Source: Pseudoalteromonas tunicata (GTDB lineage: Bacteria > Pseudomonadota > Gammaproteobacteria > Enterobacterales > Alteromonadaceae). Taken from it: a stretch of 64,000 bases of DNA. Location of the stretch: contig NZ_CP011033.1 of NCBI RefSeq assembly GCF_002310815.1, forward strand, positions 682,001-746,000, read 5' to 3'. The notes below the pieces were generated by a model. The model saw only the letters and a list, made by a program, of their open reading frames with translations. It had not been told where the DNA came from and did not search any database. The position numbers and the translations under genes are program-made. Shown piece by piece: positions 28,675 to 37,331 of the stretch. Position 1 is the stretch's first letter; each line of letters opens with the position of its first letter.

Positions 28675-29500
28675 CAATAAAGCTATTTCTATGTTCTTCT
28701 TTATCTAAATACATGTGTTGATCGGCTAAATGTAATGCGTGATCGGGGTCATCATCTTCTTGAATTTGATGGCATCCGACACTCACCGAAACCATATATT
28801 TTAATAGTGGTTTATCAAGCAAGGTTTTAAAAACCGACATATCTTCAATCGCAATATCTGTAATTAAAACAAATTCATCGCCACCAAGGCGATAGGCTGA
28901 GTCATTCGGGTAAAGTGTATTAAGGGAGCTGGAAAATAACACTAATATTTCATCACCGATATTGTGGCCATATTTATCATTAGCATGCTTAAAGTTATTT
29001 AAATCAAAGTAATATAAAAAAGCTTGGTTAAATTGCTTAAGTTCGTAGTGCTCAAAAAAAGCTCTTCGGTTAAATAAACCGGTTAACTCATCATGGTAGG
29101 CTAAAAAGCGCAGCTCTTTTTCAAGTTTAATTCGTTGGTTAATTTCGCTATGTAATTGTTTAATTTTATTTAACCTACTTTTAGCAATCTTAAGCAGGCA
29201 ATAGCACAGTAATATTAAACCGACATGTTTAATGGGGGTATCAAGTAAATTAAATAAAGGACTCATATCTAATAAAAATGAGTCTAAAATATCAAGGATT
29301 AAGCCAAAGCTAAAGACTGAAAATGAAAATATAAAGAATGGTTTTTTAACGCAGGCACAAATTTCGATAAAAAATGATAGGTAAATGCCAAACCAAATGA
29401 TTTCTTCGTATTGGGCCCAGTTCACCTTTTGTTGCACTGATAGAAATATTGCGATTAATAAACTTAGCCATACTAAGGTATGTAAATGCCACTTACTCAT
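28658..29500 (-). CDS. Membrane diguanylate cyclase (GGDEF)
   Basis: The 280-residue product has four to five N-terminal membrane helices (about 5-115) and a short linker helix. A GGDEF domain follows, with LTGLFNRRAFFE, FNNFK-type metal site FDLNNFKHAND, and an intact YRLGGDEFVLI signature. It should make c-di-GMP from GTP. The membrane part is a compact sensor without an obvious periplasmic domain. It lies between converging cdd and the upstream udp gene. Confidence 0.92.
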   Translation of the reverse strand: MSKWHLHTLVWLSLLIAIFLSVQQKVNWAQYEEIIWFGIYLSFFIEICACVKKPFFIFSFSVFSFGLILDILDSFLLDMSPLFNLLDTPIKHVGLILLCYCLLKIAKSRLNKIKQLHSEINQRIKLEKELRFLAYHDELTGLFNRRAFFEHYELKQFNQAFLYYFDLNNFKHANDKYGHNIGDEILVLFSSSLNTLYPNDSAYRLGGDEFVLITDIAIEDMSVFKTLLDKPLLKYMVSVSVGCHQIQEDDDPDHALHLADQHMYLDKEEHRNSFIVKLLD

Positions 29501-29557
29501 TAGCTCAACTTAAACTTTTTGAAAGTGTAATGAGTATAGCGGCAATTTAAGTGTTAA

Positions 29558-30319
29558 TTATTGATTGTTTAAAAGTATCTTAGCTGCCTCAATAACAACC
29601 GCGACACTTTTTACTTCAATTTCATGATGATCAACATTTGGAATTTCTTGGCGAGTACGATTGACCAATACACCTGCGACACATGCCGCTTTTAATCCAA
29701 GAGCTGCGCACATAGTAAATAATGTTGCCGATTCCATTTCATAATTCATTACGCCCAATTTTTGCCACTCTTCGCAGCTTCCTTGGAAGTTCTTTGGCAC
29801 ATAACCTGAAAAAGTGTCGTAACGCTCTTGACCAGGATAAAAGGTATCAGATGAAGCGGTGATCCCTATGTGATAAGCAATATTGAGTGACTCACACGCT
29901 TTTACCATTGCTTGAGTGGTAAAAAAGTCAGATACCGCAGGAAAAGATAGCGGCGCAAAATGCTGGCTTGCGCCATCGAGTCTGACTGATGCTTGGCTGA
30001 TTAAGATATCACCCTCATTGATATGAGGCTGAATTGCACCCGTTGTACCAATACGCAAAAAAGTACGGATCCCAAGTTGCGCTAGTTCTTCAACTGCTAT
30101 CGAAGTTGATGGCCCACCAATGCCTGTTGAGCAGACAATAATAGGTTTTGATGCCAATACACCAATATAGGCGTGAAACTCGCGAGTTTTCACTAAGCAG
30201 CGCGAATGCTCAAGTTGTGCTGCGATGCGTCCTGCGCGATCTGGGCAACCAGGAATAATGGCAAGGGTTGCGCCTTCAATATCGTGTTGGGTTAAACCTA
30301 AGTGAAAAACCGTTTTCAT
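29558..30319 (-). CDS. udp: Uridine phosphorylase
   Basis: The 253-residue product matches family I nucleoside phosphorylases: [24 protein letters not shown] at the start (phosphate-binding GCPDR), [11 protein letters not shown] at about 90-100, and [10 protein letters not shown] (ribose contacts). It cleaves uridine to uracil and ribose-1-phosphate. With cdd nearby it completes salvage of cytidine to uracil. Confidence 0.95.
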   Translation of the reverse strand: MKTVFHLGLTQHDIEGATLAIIPGCPDRAGRIAAQLEHSRCLVKTREFHAYIGVLASKPIIVCSTGIGGPSTSIAVEELAQLGIRTFLRIGTTGAIQPHINEGDILISQASVRLDGASQHFAPLSFPAVSDFFTTQAMVKACESLNIAYHIGITASSDTFYPGQERYDTFSGYVPKNFQGSCEEWQKLGVMNYEMESATLFTMCAALGLKAACVAGVLVNRTRQEIPNVDHHEIEVKSVAVVIEAAKILLNNQ

Positions 30320-30680
30320 TCTAAGCCCTTAATGGTTGTCATGGGGTTGATTGATTGTGTAACACTATTTTTTAAAAGACAAAGCAGCCTATAAGGCCTG
30401 CTGTAAAAACAAAAACAGTGTGTTTGATTATATTTTAGGCTCGTTAAATAAAAATGATAAACAACGTTCCTATTAGACCCTTACTTTTAAAAGCAAGCTC
30501 GTATTGAGTACAGGACCTTTGTCCGCCTTAAAAAATTAAAAATTTATTTTTAATAAATAAATACATATTTTTCAATGTATTAAATTTAATTTTTGCTTTT
30601 ATCAAACAAATTTTTATTTGCTTAAGTTTCACTTAAGCTGTTCTGAATACTCTTTTGTTATAGAAAAAGAGGTACTTATT
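30320..30680. promoter_or_regulatory. Divergent intergenic region between udp and the hemolysin-HDO operon
   Basis: No gene is seen. The stretch is strongly AT-rich, with an imperfect hairpin near 30384-30403. At its right end it holds the CTTAAG direct repeat listed separately. No clear CRP or CytR site was found for udp. Confidence 0.5.
30621..30637 (+). promoter_or_regulatory. PmrA/QseB-type box upstream of the ten-gene operon
   Basis: CTTAAG-TTTCA-CTTAAG is an exact 6-5-6 direct repeat placed 44 bases before the first ATG of the operon. PmrA and QseB regulators bind tandem CTTAA(G/T)-type half-sites with this spacing. The operon encodes a regulator of this subfamily at 34995-35654, so autoregulation is likely. 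The match is seen; the binding is inferred. Confidence 0.7.
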
Positions 30681-31355
30681 ATGAACTCACTCATTGCTCA
30701 ATCTTCATTATCTTTTGCTGTTTCAAGCCCTTTGGCGACTCGGCTCGTATCTGCGTTTGGTGATCAAATGCCACGCACTGCAATCGAGAAGTTTATAGAG
30801 GGTGGTTTTTTTGATGCCTATGGTGCCACGCTTGAATCATTTTTACCTTTATTACTGCATTTTGATGCTGGCAATAATAAAGGCGCGGCATTAGGGCTTG
30901 GTAAGGCAAGTAAAGCGCTTTTTATTGAACAATATTTAACGCAGCCTATAGAACTTGCGCTTGGCAATGACGAAGTCGTGAGCCGTTCGCATATTGCTGA
31001 GCTTGGCAACTTATTTTCGTTAAGTCACCATGCCACAGTCCCACTGTTTATGGTTGTGGCGGTCGCCTTATATCAAGCAAAATTTCGTTATTTATGTTTT
31101 AGCGGCACTGAAAAAGTACGAGCAATATTGACTAAATACACAGTACCATTTTTGGTTCTTGGTGATGCGACATCAGATGCTTTAGGTGAAAAAGCAGCAT
31201 TATGGGGCAGTTATTATCAACATAAACCACAAGTGTGTGTATTAGATTTGCAAAAAGTAGTGCAGTTAATTGAGGTCAATCCATTCCATTACAAAATGAT
31301 GCAAAAATATACCGATGAAATTGCTCAGTTATTGCCAGAGGTGACTCAATTATGA
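30681..31355 (+). CDS. Thermostable hemolysin family (PF12261) protein
   Basis: The start is ATG 30681 with AGAGG eight bases upstream, giving 224 residues. Family segments are present: AYGATLESFLPLLL, LFIEQYLTQPIE, IAELGNLFSLS and AALWGSYYQHKPQV. The name comes from a Vibrio protein, but members lack a signal peptide. I recall their fold being related to GNAT or autoinducer-synthase acyltransferases, which I cannot verify here. It is the first gene of the operon and overlaps the ligase gene by four bases (ATGA). A role in making an acylated small molecule fits the neighbours better than hemolysis. Confidence 0.8.
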   Translation: MNSLIAQSSLSFAVSSPLATRLVSAFGDQMPRTAIEKFIEGGFFDAYGATLESFLPLLLHFDAGNNKGAALGLGKASKALFIEQYLTQPIELALGNDEVVSRSHIAELGNLFSLSHHATVPLFMVVAVALYQAKFRYLCFSGTEKVRAILTKYTVPFLVLGDATSDALGEKAALWGSYYQHKPQVCVLDLQKVVQLIEVNPFHYKMMQKYTDEIAQLLPEVTQL

Positions 31356-32845
31356 GCTTGATAGATTCGATAAGCCAATTTGAAACTCGCATTGCGTTAG
31401 ACGATGGTGAATGTCAATTAAGTTACGAACAACTGATAGAAGCCGTACATGTAAGGAGCCGCTTATTAACTCATTTAAACGTGCAAACTCTGGCACTACA
31501 TATCGATAATTGCATTGAATGGATTTTGTTTGATTTAGCTGCGCAACAAGCGAATATCACAATTATCTCAGTGCCTTTATTTTTTACTGAAAGCCAAATT
31601 AAACATTTAATTGAGAGCTCAGCGGTCGATTGTTTTATCAGTGAGCAGATTAATAATGATATTTCGGCTGTCGGTAGTGAGGTGTTTGTTGGCTTTGGCC
31701 GCACTTTATTTATCGCACAATTAATGCAATCAGACTTTGGCATGCGACCTAATGGTACCCAAAAAGTCACCTTTACTTCTGGCTCTACCGGTTTACCAAA
31801 AGGGGTGTGCTTATCTGTTGAAAATCAGACAGTAGTGGCTCACTCATTAGTTGATGCTATCGCTTTAAAAGCGCCAAAACACCTTTGTTTATTACCCCTT
31901 TCGGTTTTGTTAGAAAATATCGCAGGGGTGTATGCGCCCTTATTGGCTGGTGGCACTGTGACGCTTGTATCCCTTGAAGCATTAGGTTTTAACGGTACTA
32001 AGCTGGTTGAGCCAAATAAACTCTTGATGAATATTAGCCGTGCTGAACCGAACTCTTTAATTTTAGTACCTGAACTGTTGCTGTTATTGGTCAATGCAAT
32101 CAAGGCAGGTTGGACTACACCGACATCGTTGAAATTTATCGCTGTTGGTGGTGCAAAAGTCGCGTGTGATTTATTAGAAGAAGCCCACAGATTAGGTTTA
32201 CCTGTTTATCAAGGCTATGGACTTTCGGAGTGTGGCTCGGTGGTGAGCCTAAATACGCCTTTGGATTGTAATCATGCCAGTGCAGGTAAAGTGCTGCCTC
32301 ATTGTCAAGTATATGAAGTTGATGGTGAATTAGTTGTCTGTGGCAATTGCCACTTGGGATACCAAAACGATCCCGATTCTTGGTTTGCGCGAGAGTTCAA
32401 AACGGGAGATTTAGCTGTTATTAACGACGACTTTTTAATTATCAATGGTCGTAAAAAAAATCTGATTATTTCAAGCTTTGGTCGCAATATCGCCCCCGAA
32501 TGGCCTGAAAGCTTATTGCAAGCGACCGGCCTTTTTTACCAAGCGGTTGTATTAGGTGAAGAAAGACCATTCTGTATTGCTTTGCTTGTACCAATTAAAC
32601 CAATGGATGAGGCCAATCTGAGTGCTGCCATCAATAAAGTTAATGCACAATTACCCGATTACGCAAAAGTACGGGCGTATGAAGTACTCAATGCACCAAT
32701 GAGTCAAATCGATAATCTTTATACCGCAAACAACCGACCAAAAAGAACAGAAATTGCTACGCATTTTGCGGCCCAAGTTAACGCCCTTTATGCATCTAAA
32801 TCACAATGTGCTGAACCTGTTGGTTCTGCTTTGGAGTCATTATGA
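31352..32845 (+). CDS. AMP-forming acyl ligase (ANL superfamily)
   Basis: The 497-residue product has the adenylation motifs VTFTSGSTGLPKGV (about 137-150), YQGYGLSECGSVV (about 286-298), FKTGDLAVIND and the hinge INGRKKNLIISSFGRNIAPEW with an expected catalytic lysine in the C-terminal part (NRPKRTEIA). Such enzymes adenylate a carboxylic acid, then pass it to CoA or a carrier. The acid is unknown; long-chain acyl-CoA synthetases are the closest type by motif. It overlaps both neighbours by four bases. Confidence 0.9.
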   Translation: MSLIDSISQFETRIALDDGECQLSYEQLIEAVHVRSRLLTHLNVQTLALHIDNCIEWILFDLAAQQANITIISVPLFFTESQIKHLIESSAVDCFISEQINNDISAVGSEVFVGFGRTLFIAQLMQSDFGMRPNGTQKVTFTSGSTGLPKGVCLSVENQTVVAHSLVDAIALKAPKHLCLLPLSVLLENIAGVYAPLLAGGTVTLVSLEALGFNGTKLVEPNKLLMNISRAEPNSLILVPELLLLLVNAIKAGWTTPTSLKFIAVGGAKVACDLLEEAHRLGLPVYQGYGLSECGSVVSLNTPLDCNHASAGKVLPHCQVYEVDGELVVCGNCHLGYQNDPDSWFAREFKTGDLAVINDDFLIINGRKKNLIISSFGRNIAPEWPESLLQATGLFYQAVVLGEERPFCIALLVPIKPMDEANLSAAINKVNAQLPDYAKVRAYEVLNAPMSQIDNLYTANNRPKRTEIATHFAAQVNALYASKSQCAEPVGSALESL

Positions 32846-33543
32846 GTTTTTATCAAACACTAGTACAAAAAACACAGCAGTCGCAGCAATATCTTCTACA
32901 AGCACCGATTATTCAACGTTGTTTTGCAGGTCAATTTAGCATTGATGATTATGTCGCCTTTTTACAGCAGGCTTATCATCATGTTAAGCATACAACACCT
33001 TTATTAATGGCTGTTGGAAGTCGATTACCAGAATCCAAAGAATGGCTGCGAAATGAAGTTGCAGAATATATTGAAGAAGAACTTGGCCATCAAGAATGGG
33101 TATTAAACGATATTGCAGCTTGTGGTTATGATAAAGAACAAGCACGTAAGTCAACGCCATTATTTGCGACCGAATTAATGGTATCGTATGCGTATGATTG
33201 TGTGAGCAGAATTAATCCGCTGTGCTTTTTTGGCATGGTGCATGTGCTTGAAGGCACCAGTATCGCATTAGCCGATAACGCCGCTGCGCAGGTGCAAAAC
33301 CGTCTTCAGCTTCCAAATAAAGCATTTAGCTATTTACGTTCCCATGGTGCATTAGATCAAGATCACGTTAAGTTCTTTATTAGTTTAATGGATAAAATTA
33401 CAGACCCATCTGAGCAACAACTGATCATTAAAAGTGCAAATGCCTTTTATCATTTATATGGTGATATGTTTCGAAGCTTAGACCCGCTTCACGGTTTAAC
33501 TGCAACTAAACAGGTCAATGCTGATTGTGAGGTGTCATTATGA
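32842..33543 (+). CDS. Heme-oxygenase-like diiron oxidase candidate (TenA/UndA-like)
   Basis: The 233-residue all-helical product resembles proteins annotated as TenA-like or iron-containing redox enzymes. Potential metal ligands are placed as in heme-oxygenase-like diiron oxidases: Glu/His in EYIEEELGHQEW (about 75-86), Glu in VHVLEGTSIA (about 137) and Asp/His in HGALDQDHVKFF (about 168-179). A further His pair occurs in AYHHVKH. It is not a thiaminase in this context, since no thi genes are near. Such enzymes include UndA (fatty acid to alkene) and N-oxygenases. The substrate is probably an acyl compound activated by the preceding ligase, which is inference. Confidence 0.72.
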   Translation: MSFYQTLVQKTQQSQQYLLQAPIIQRCFAGQFSIDDYVAFLQQAYHHVKHTTPLLMAVGSRLPESKEWLRNEVAEYIEEELGHQEWVLNDIAACGYDKEQARKSTPLFATELMVSYAYDCVSRINPLCFFGMVHVLEGTSIALADNAAAQVQNRLQLPNKAFSYLRSHGALDQDHVKFFISLMDKITDPSEQQLIIKSANAFYHLYGDMFRSLDPLHGLTATKQVNADCEVSL

Positions 33544-34355
33544 TGTCAAAATCACCTTTATGTGTATTGACTGGCGCAAGCGGTGGCATTGGCCAAGCAA
33601 TGGCTGCAGCACTTCATGATCAAGGTTATCGTTTGTTATTGGTGGGCCGCAATGAACTAAAACTGGCACAACTTTCTAAAAGTTTGGGTAATCAACATAG
33701 CTATATTACGGCCGATTTAGCAACGATAGAAGGGCGAGATGCTTTGGTACATAAAGCGCAAAAGTTAGGTGGTGCTTCGGTACTTATTAACAATGCCGGC
33801 GTGAATCAAATGGCCAGTTTTGATCATCAAAGTGCGGTTGATATCTCAAAAACTCTTGAAATGAATCTATTGGTACCGATGTTATTAACTCAAGCGTTTT
33901 TGGCACAATTATCACAAAAAGACAGTGCAACAATTGTTAATGTTGGCAGTGCGTTTGGCAGTATTGGTTTTCCATATTATGCGAGTTATTGCGCGAGTAA
34001 GTTTGGTCTACGTGGGTTTACTGAAGCGCTTAAAAGAGAACTCAGTGATAAACCGATTGATGTGCTTTATCTTGCGCCAAGGGCAACCGATACCCAAATT
34101 AATGGTGTGCTGGAACGGGCTATGAATACTGCTCTTGGCAATCACATGGATAGCCCTGAGCTAGTGGCAAAACAACTAGTAAAACAACTCAATAGCAGAA
34201 TTGCACGCACTGTTATTGGTTTTCCTGAGCGATTTTTTGCCAAGCTTAATGGTATTTTTCCAAGCTTAGTTGATAACGCTATTTCAAAAAAACTAGTCAT
34301 TATGAAACAAGTAATGAAACAAACAAATAAAGGTGCCCAACATGAAATTCTATAA
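33540..34355 (+). CDS. Short-chain dehydrogenase/reductase
   Basis: The 271-residue product has TGASGGIGQAMA at about 11-22, NNAGVNQMA, a serine in VNVGSAFGS and the YASYCASKFG catalytic segment. The C-terminal part resembles SDRs that act on long-chain acyl substrates, without certainty. It begins at an ATGA overlap with the oxidase gene and runs 14 bases into the TPR gene. It probably reduces or oxidises an intermediate of the operon's pathway. Confidence 0.9.
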   Translation: MMSKSPLCVLTGASGGIGQAMAAALHDQGYRLLLVGRNELKLAQLSKSLGNQHSYITADLATIEGRDALVHKAQKLGGASVLINNAGVNQMASFDHQSAVDISKTLEMNLLVPMLLTQAFLAQLSQKDSATIVNVGSAFGSIGFPYYASYCASKFGLRGFTEALKRELSDKPIDVLYLAPRATDTQINGVLERAMNTALGNHMDSPELVAKQLVKQLNSRIARTVIGFPERFFAKLNGIFPSLVDNAISKKLVIMKQVMKQTNKGAQHEIL

Positions 34356-34998
34356 AAAATTAACATTAGCCGGTTGTCTGCTTGTTTTGTTTGCATCAAA
34401 TTCACACGCAGCGATGGAGGATGAGTTGTTAGCATTACAGCATCAATGGGCAAAAGTGAATTATCAATTAGCAGATAAAGCACAAGAGCAAGCGTTTGAG
34501 GGGCTGATAAGCGACATCGAACAATATCAAAAGACTTATGCCGATAAAGCTGAAGGGTATATTTGGCTTGGCATTATTAAATCAAGTTTTGCGGGAGCAA
34601 AGGGTGGTATTAGTGCACTCGGTTTAGCAAAAGAGGCAAAATCAGCACTCGAAACTGCACTTAGTATTAATCCAAATGCGCTTGATGGCTCTGCTTACAC
34701 TAGTTTAGGTACGTTATACAGTAAGGTCCCTGGTTGGCCTCTTGGTTTCGGTGATGATAAAAAAGCCGAGGATCTACTCAAAAAAGCACTGACGATAAAT
34801 CCAAAAGGCATTGATCCTAATTACTTTTATGGACAATACCTTTATGATGATAAACAATACTCAGATGCTAAAAAATATCTTGAAATTGCTCATAATGCAG
34901 CTCCTCGGGTTGATCGTCCGTTAGCGGACCAATATCGTCAACATGAAATTGCTCAATTGTTAGATAAAGTAGAGAAAAAACTTAAGAAGAAAAAATGA
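34342..34998 (+). CDS. Periplasmic TPR-repeat protein
   Basis: The start is ATG 34342 (MKFYKKLTL) with AAGG upstream, giving 218 residues. A signal peptide ends near NSHA (about residue 24). TPR-like helices follow, including AKSALETALSINPNALDG and AEDLLKKALTINPKGIDPN, and the C-terminus is lysine-rich. It is exported to the periplasm and probably acts as a scaffold. It overlaps the SDR gene by 14 bases and the regulator gene by four, so it is part of the same transcript. Confidence 0.78.
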   Translation: MKFYKKLTLAGCLLVLFASNSHAAMEDELLALQHQWAKVNYQLADKAQEQAFEGLISDIEQYQKTYADKAEGYIWLGIIKSSFAGAKGGISALGLAKEAKSALETALSINPNALDGSAYTSLGTLYSKVPGWPLGFGDDKKAEDLLKKALTINPKGIDPNYFYGQYLYDDKQYSDAKKYLEIAHNAAPRVDRPLADQYRQHEIAQLLDKVEKKLKKKK

Positions 34999-35654
34999 GA
35001 GTACTGATAGTCGAAGATGATCAATTACTTGCGCAAGGCTTATTACACACTTTGCGCCATGAAGGGTACAGTGCTGATCACTGTGCTACAGCTAAATCAG
35101 CCTTGTTTGCTATTGATATGGCAGAAGCTGATTTGATCATCTTAGATTTAGGCTTGCCTGATATGGATGGTTTGGCATTACTCAAACAAGTTAGAAAAAA
35201 ATATGCAACACTGCCTGTGCTGGTATTAACTGCACGTGATGGCACCGATGATAAAATAAAAGGGCTTGATTTAGGAGCCGATGATTATTTAGCTAAACCC
35301 TTTGAAGTGACGGAATTGCTCGCTCGTTTGCGGGTAATGACGCGGCGCATCGGCAAATTTGCAAGCTCTACGTTAGAAGTGGGTGATGTTGCACTTAATT
35401 TAGCTGCGAACACGGTTGTTTCAGCGGGTACTGGACTTGAATTGCCCCGTAAAGAATACATGGTACTAAAGGCGTTAATGGAGCATCCAGGTCGAATACA
35501 ATCGCGAGAGCAACTTGAAACTAAGTTGTATCAATGGGGTGAAGAGGTCAGTAGTAACGCGGTCGAAGTTCATATCCACCATTTGCGAAAAAAACTGCCT
35601 GAAGGATTTATTAAAACGGTAAGAGGTATCGGATACATTGTTGGCAAAGCATAA
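34995..35654 (+). CDS. QseB/PmrA-type response regulator
   Basis: The 219-residue product is an OmpR-family regulator. The receiver domain has the phosphorylated Asp in LIILDLGLPDMDG (about residue 51) and K in AKPFEV. The winged helix ends with SREQLETKLYQWGEEVSSNAVEVHIHHLRKKL, whose SNAVEVHIH segment is characteristic of the QseB/PmrA group. It is translationally coupled to the TPR gene before it and to the kinase gene after it. It is likely to bind the CTTAAG repeat at 30621-30637. Confidence 0.93.
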   Translation: MRVLIVEDDQLLAQGLLHTLRHEGYSADHCATAKSALFAIDMAEADLIILDLGLPDMDGLALLKQVRKKYATLPVLVLTARDGTDDKIKGLDLGADDYLAKPFEVTELLARLRVMTRRIGKFASSTLEVGDVALNLAANTVVSAGTGLELPRKEYMVLKALMEHPGRIQSREQLETKLYQWGEEVSSNAVEVHIHHLRKKLPEGFIKTVRGIGYIVGKA

Positions 35655-36991
35655 TGTCAATTCGTAATTACTTGTTGATGATCATTCTATCAAGCATTGT
35701 ACTAGTGTGTTTTGGTGCTGCGATAGAAGGTTATAAATCAAGTATGAAGCAGGCTGATGCCTTGTTTGATCAAGAGCTTGAGTCTATTGCAACTGTCATG
35801 GTTCAACTAGGTTCAAAGAGCCTCGCTGCTGAGCAAAACGCTATTGACCCAAGTATATTTACAAATTATGCGATTCAAGTGTGGCAACAAGAACAACTTA
35901 AACTTAATTTATCCCCTTATCAGGCCACCACACCGATTGCAAAATTTATTGCTGGTTTTGATTATGCCAATTTTGCGGGGCAACGCTGGCGAACTTACAG
36001 TTATCCAAGCGAGTTTGGCTGGATTTTAGTCGCTCAGCCGCAAAAATACCGTTTTGAATTAGCTGAAAGCATGACATTAGCAGCCGTGACACCTCTTATT
36101 GTTAGCATGCCTTTTTTAGCGTTACTGATAAGTTTTACTGTTAAACAAAGCTTAAAGCCGTTAAAGCAATTAACCGAAACATTAAACGCAAAACAAGCAG
36201 ATGACTTGTGCGCGATAGAAGTACCCCGCCAAAGTATTGAGCTGATCCCAGTAGTTAACACATTAAATCACTTATTAGAGCGAGTAGAGGGCGCGTATTT
36301 ACGGGAAAAACATTTTGCGTCCGATGCGGCGCATGAACTGCGCACACCGCTCAGTATTTTAAAAGTTTCATTGCATAATTTGATGGCTCAAACAGGCCCC
36401 TCATCTGATAATTTAGCTGCACTTGATGCAGGTATTGAGCGAATGTCTCATATTGTTGAGCAAATATTATTATTAAATCGGACTCACCCTGATCAATTCA
36501 AACGCAGTTTTACAGTGCTTGCTTTGACACCGCTAGTGCAAGAGGTAGTGAGTGATCTTTATCCGCAGATACTTGAAAAAGATCATGAAATTAGCTTTAG
36601 TGGTGAAGACCTCAAAATGCGAGCGGATGCCTTTACCTTTAAAACGTTATTACAGAACCTGATTGGGAATGCGATTAAATATACTCCTGATCAAGGCAAA
36701 ATAAGTGTTACATTACAGTATGATGCCCATGATATTGTGTTGACCGTATCAGATTCAGGTCCTGGGATCGCACCCAGTGAGCGAGACCGAATTTTTGATA
36801 GATTTTATCGTGTTGGTGGTGATCAACATCAATCACAAGTGATAGGCTGTGGCTTAGGGCTCAGCATTGTAAAACATATTGCTGATTTATATCAGGCCAA
36901 AATAGCATTAGCCCAAAGTGAATGGGGTGGTTTGGCAATTTCGTTACGATTTACACAGGACATACAATTTAAGGAAAAAACGTTTGTTTAG
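35654..36991 (+). CDS. Sensor histidine kinase (QseC/PmrB-like)
   Basis: The 445-residue product has a membrane helix at about 5-25, a periplasmic segment of about 120 residues and a second helix at about 145-168. A dimerisation domain follows with the phospho-accepting His in SDAAHELRTPLS, and an ATPase domain with NLIGNAIKYTPDQG, DSGPGIAPSERD and GCGLGLSIVKHI. It phosphorylates the regulator encoded immediately upstream. The periplasmic signal is unknown. Its start overlaps the regulator stop by one base. Confidence 0.93.
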   Translation: MSIRNYLLMIILSSIVLVCFGAAIEGYKSSMKQADALFDQELESIATVMVQLGSKSLAAEQNAIDPSIFTNYAIQVWQQEQLKLNLSPYQATTPIAKFIAGFDYANFAGQRWRTYSYPSEFGWILVAQPQKYRFELAESMTLAAVTPLIVSMPFLALLISFTVKQSLKPLKQLTETLNAKQADDLCAIEVPRQSIELIPVVNTLNHLLERVEGAYLREKHFASDAAHELRTPLSILKVSLHNLMAQTGPSSDNLAALDAGIERMSHIVEQILLLNRTHPDQFKRSFTVLALTPLVQEVVSDLYPQILEKDHEISFSGEDLKMRADAFTFKTLLQNLIGNAIKYTPDQGKISVTLQYDAHDIVLTVSDSGPGIAPSERDRIFDRFYRVGGDQHQSQVIGCGLGLSIVKHIADLYQAKIALAQSEWGGLAISLRFTQDIQFKEKTFV

Positions 36992-37331
36992 GTTTTTGTG
37001 CAGATATTTATCTTGGGCGGCAGCACTATTGATGTGCTCCTTTGTATTTGCTGAAAATAGTGTAGAGATAACCCTAAAAGACCATTTGTTTTATCCAAGT
37101 CGCATTGAGGTTCCTGCATTTAAAAAAGTAAAACTTATTATTCATAACCAAGATGATACGCCAGAAGAATTTGATAGTTTTGATTTGAACCGCGAAAAAG
37201 TTATTTTTGCCAAACGTAAAGTGGTTATTTTTATCGGCCCGCTGCAACCGGGTGAATACCACTTTTTTGGCGAGTATGCGCCAAATACAGCGCAAGGTAC
37301 TGTAGTTGCTGTTGAACTGGAGCAACCTTGA
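36984..37331 (+). CDS. Periplasmic cupredoxin-like protein
   Basis: The start is taken at TTG 36984, eight bases inside the kinase gene, because AAGGA lies at good spacing and the resulting 115-residue protein starts with a clear signal peptide (to about VFA-EN). The mature part matches small cupredoxin-like proteins found with FTR1 permeases: ITLKDHLFYPSRIEVPAFKK and LQPGEYHFFGEYAP. The usual Cys/Met copper ligands are absent, so copper binding is doubtful. The next gene encodes a degenerate FTR1-like permease, which supports a metal-handling role. Confidence 0.68.
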   Translation: MFRFLCRYLSWAAALLMCSFVFAENSVEITLKDHLFYPSRIEVPAFKKVKLIIHNQDDTPEEFDSFDLNREKVIFAKRKVVIFIGPLQPGEYHFFGEYAPNTAQGTVVAVELEQP

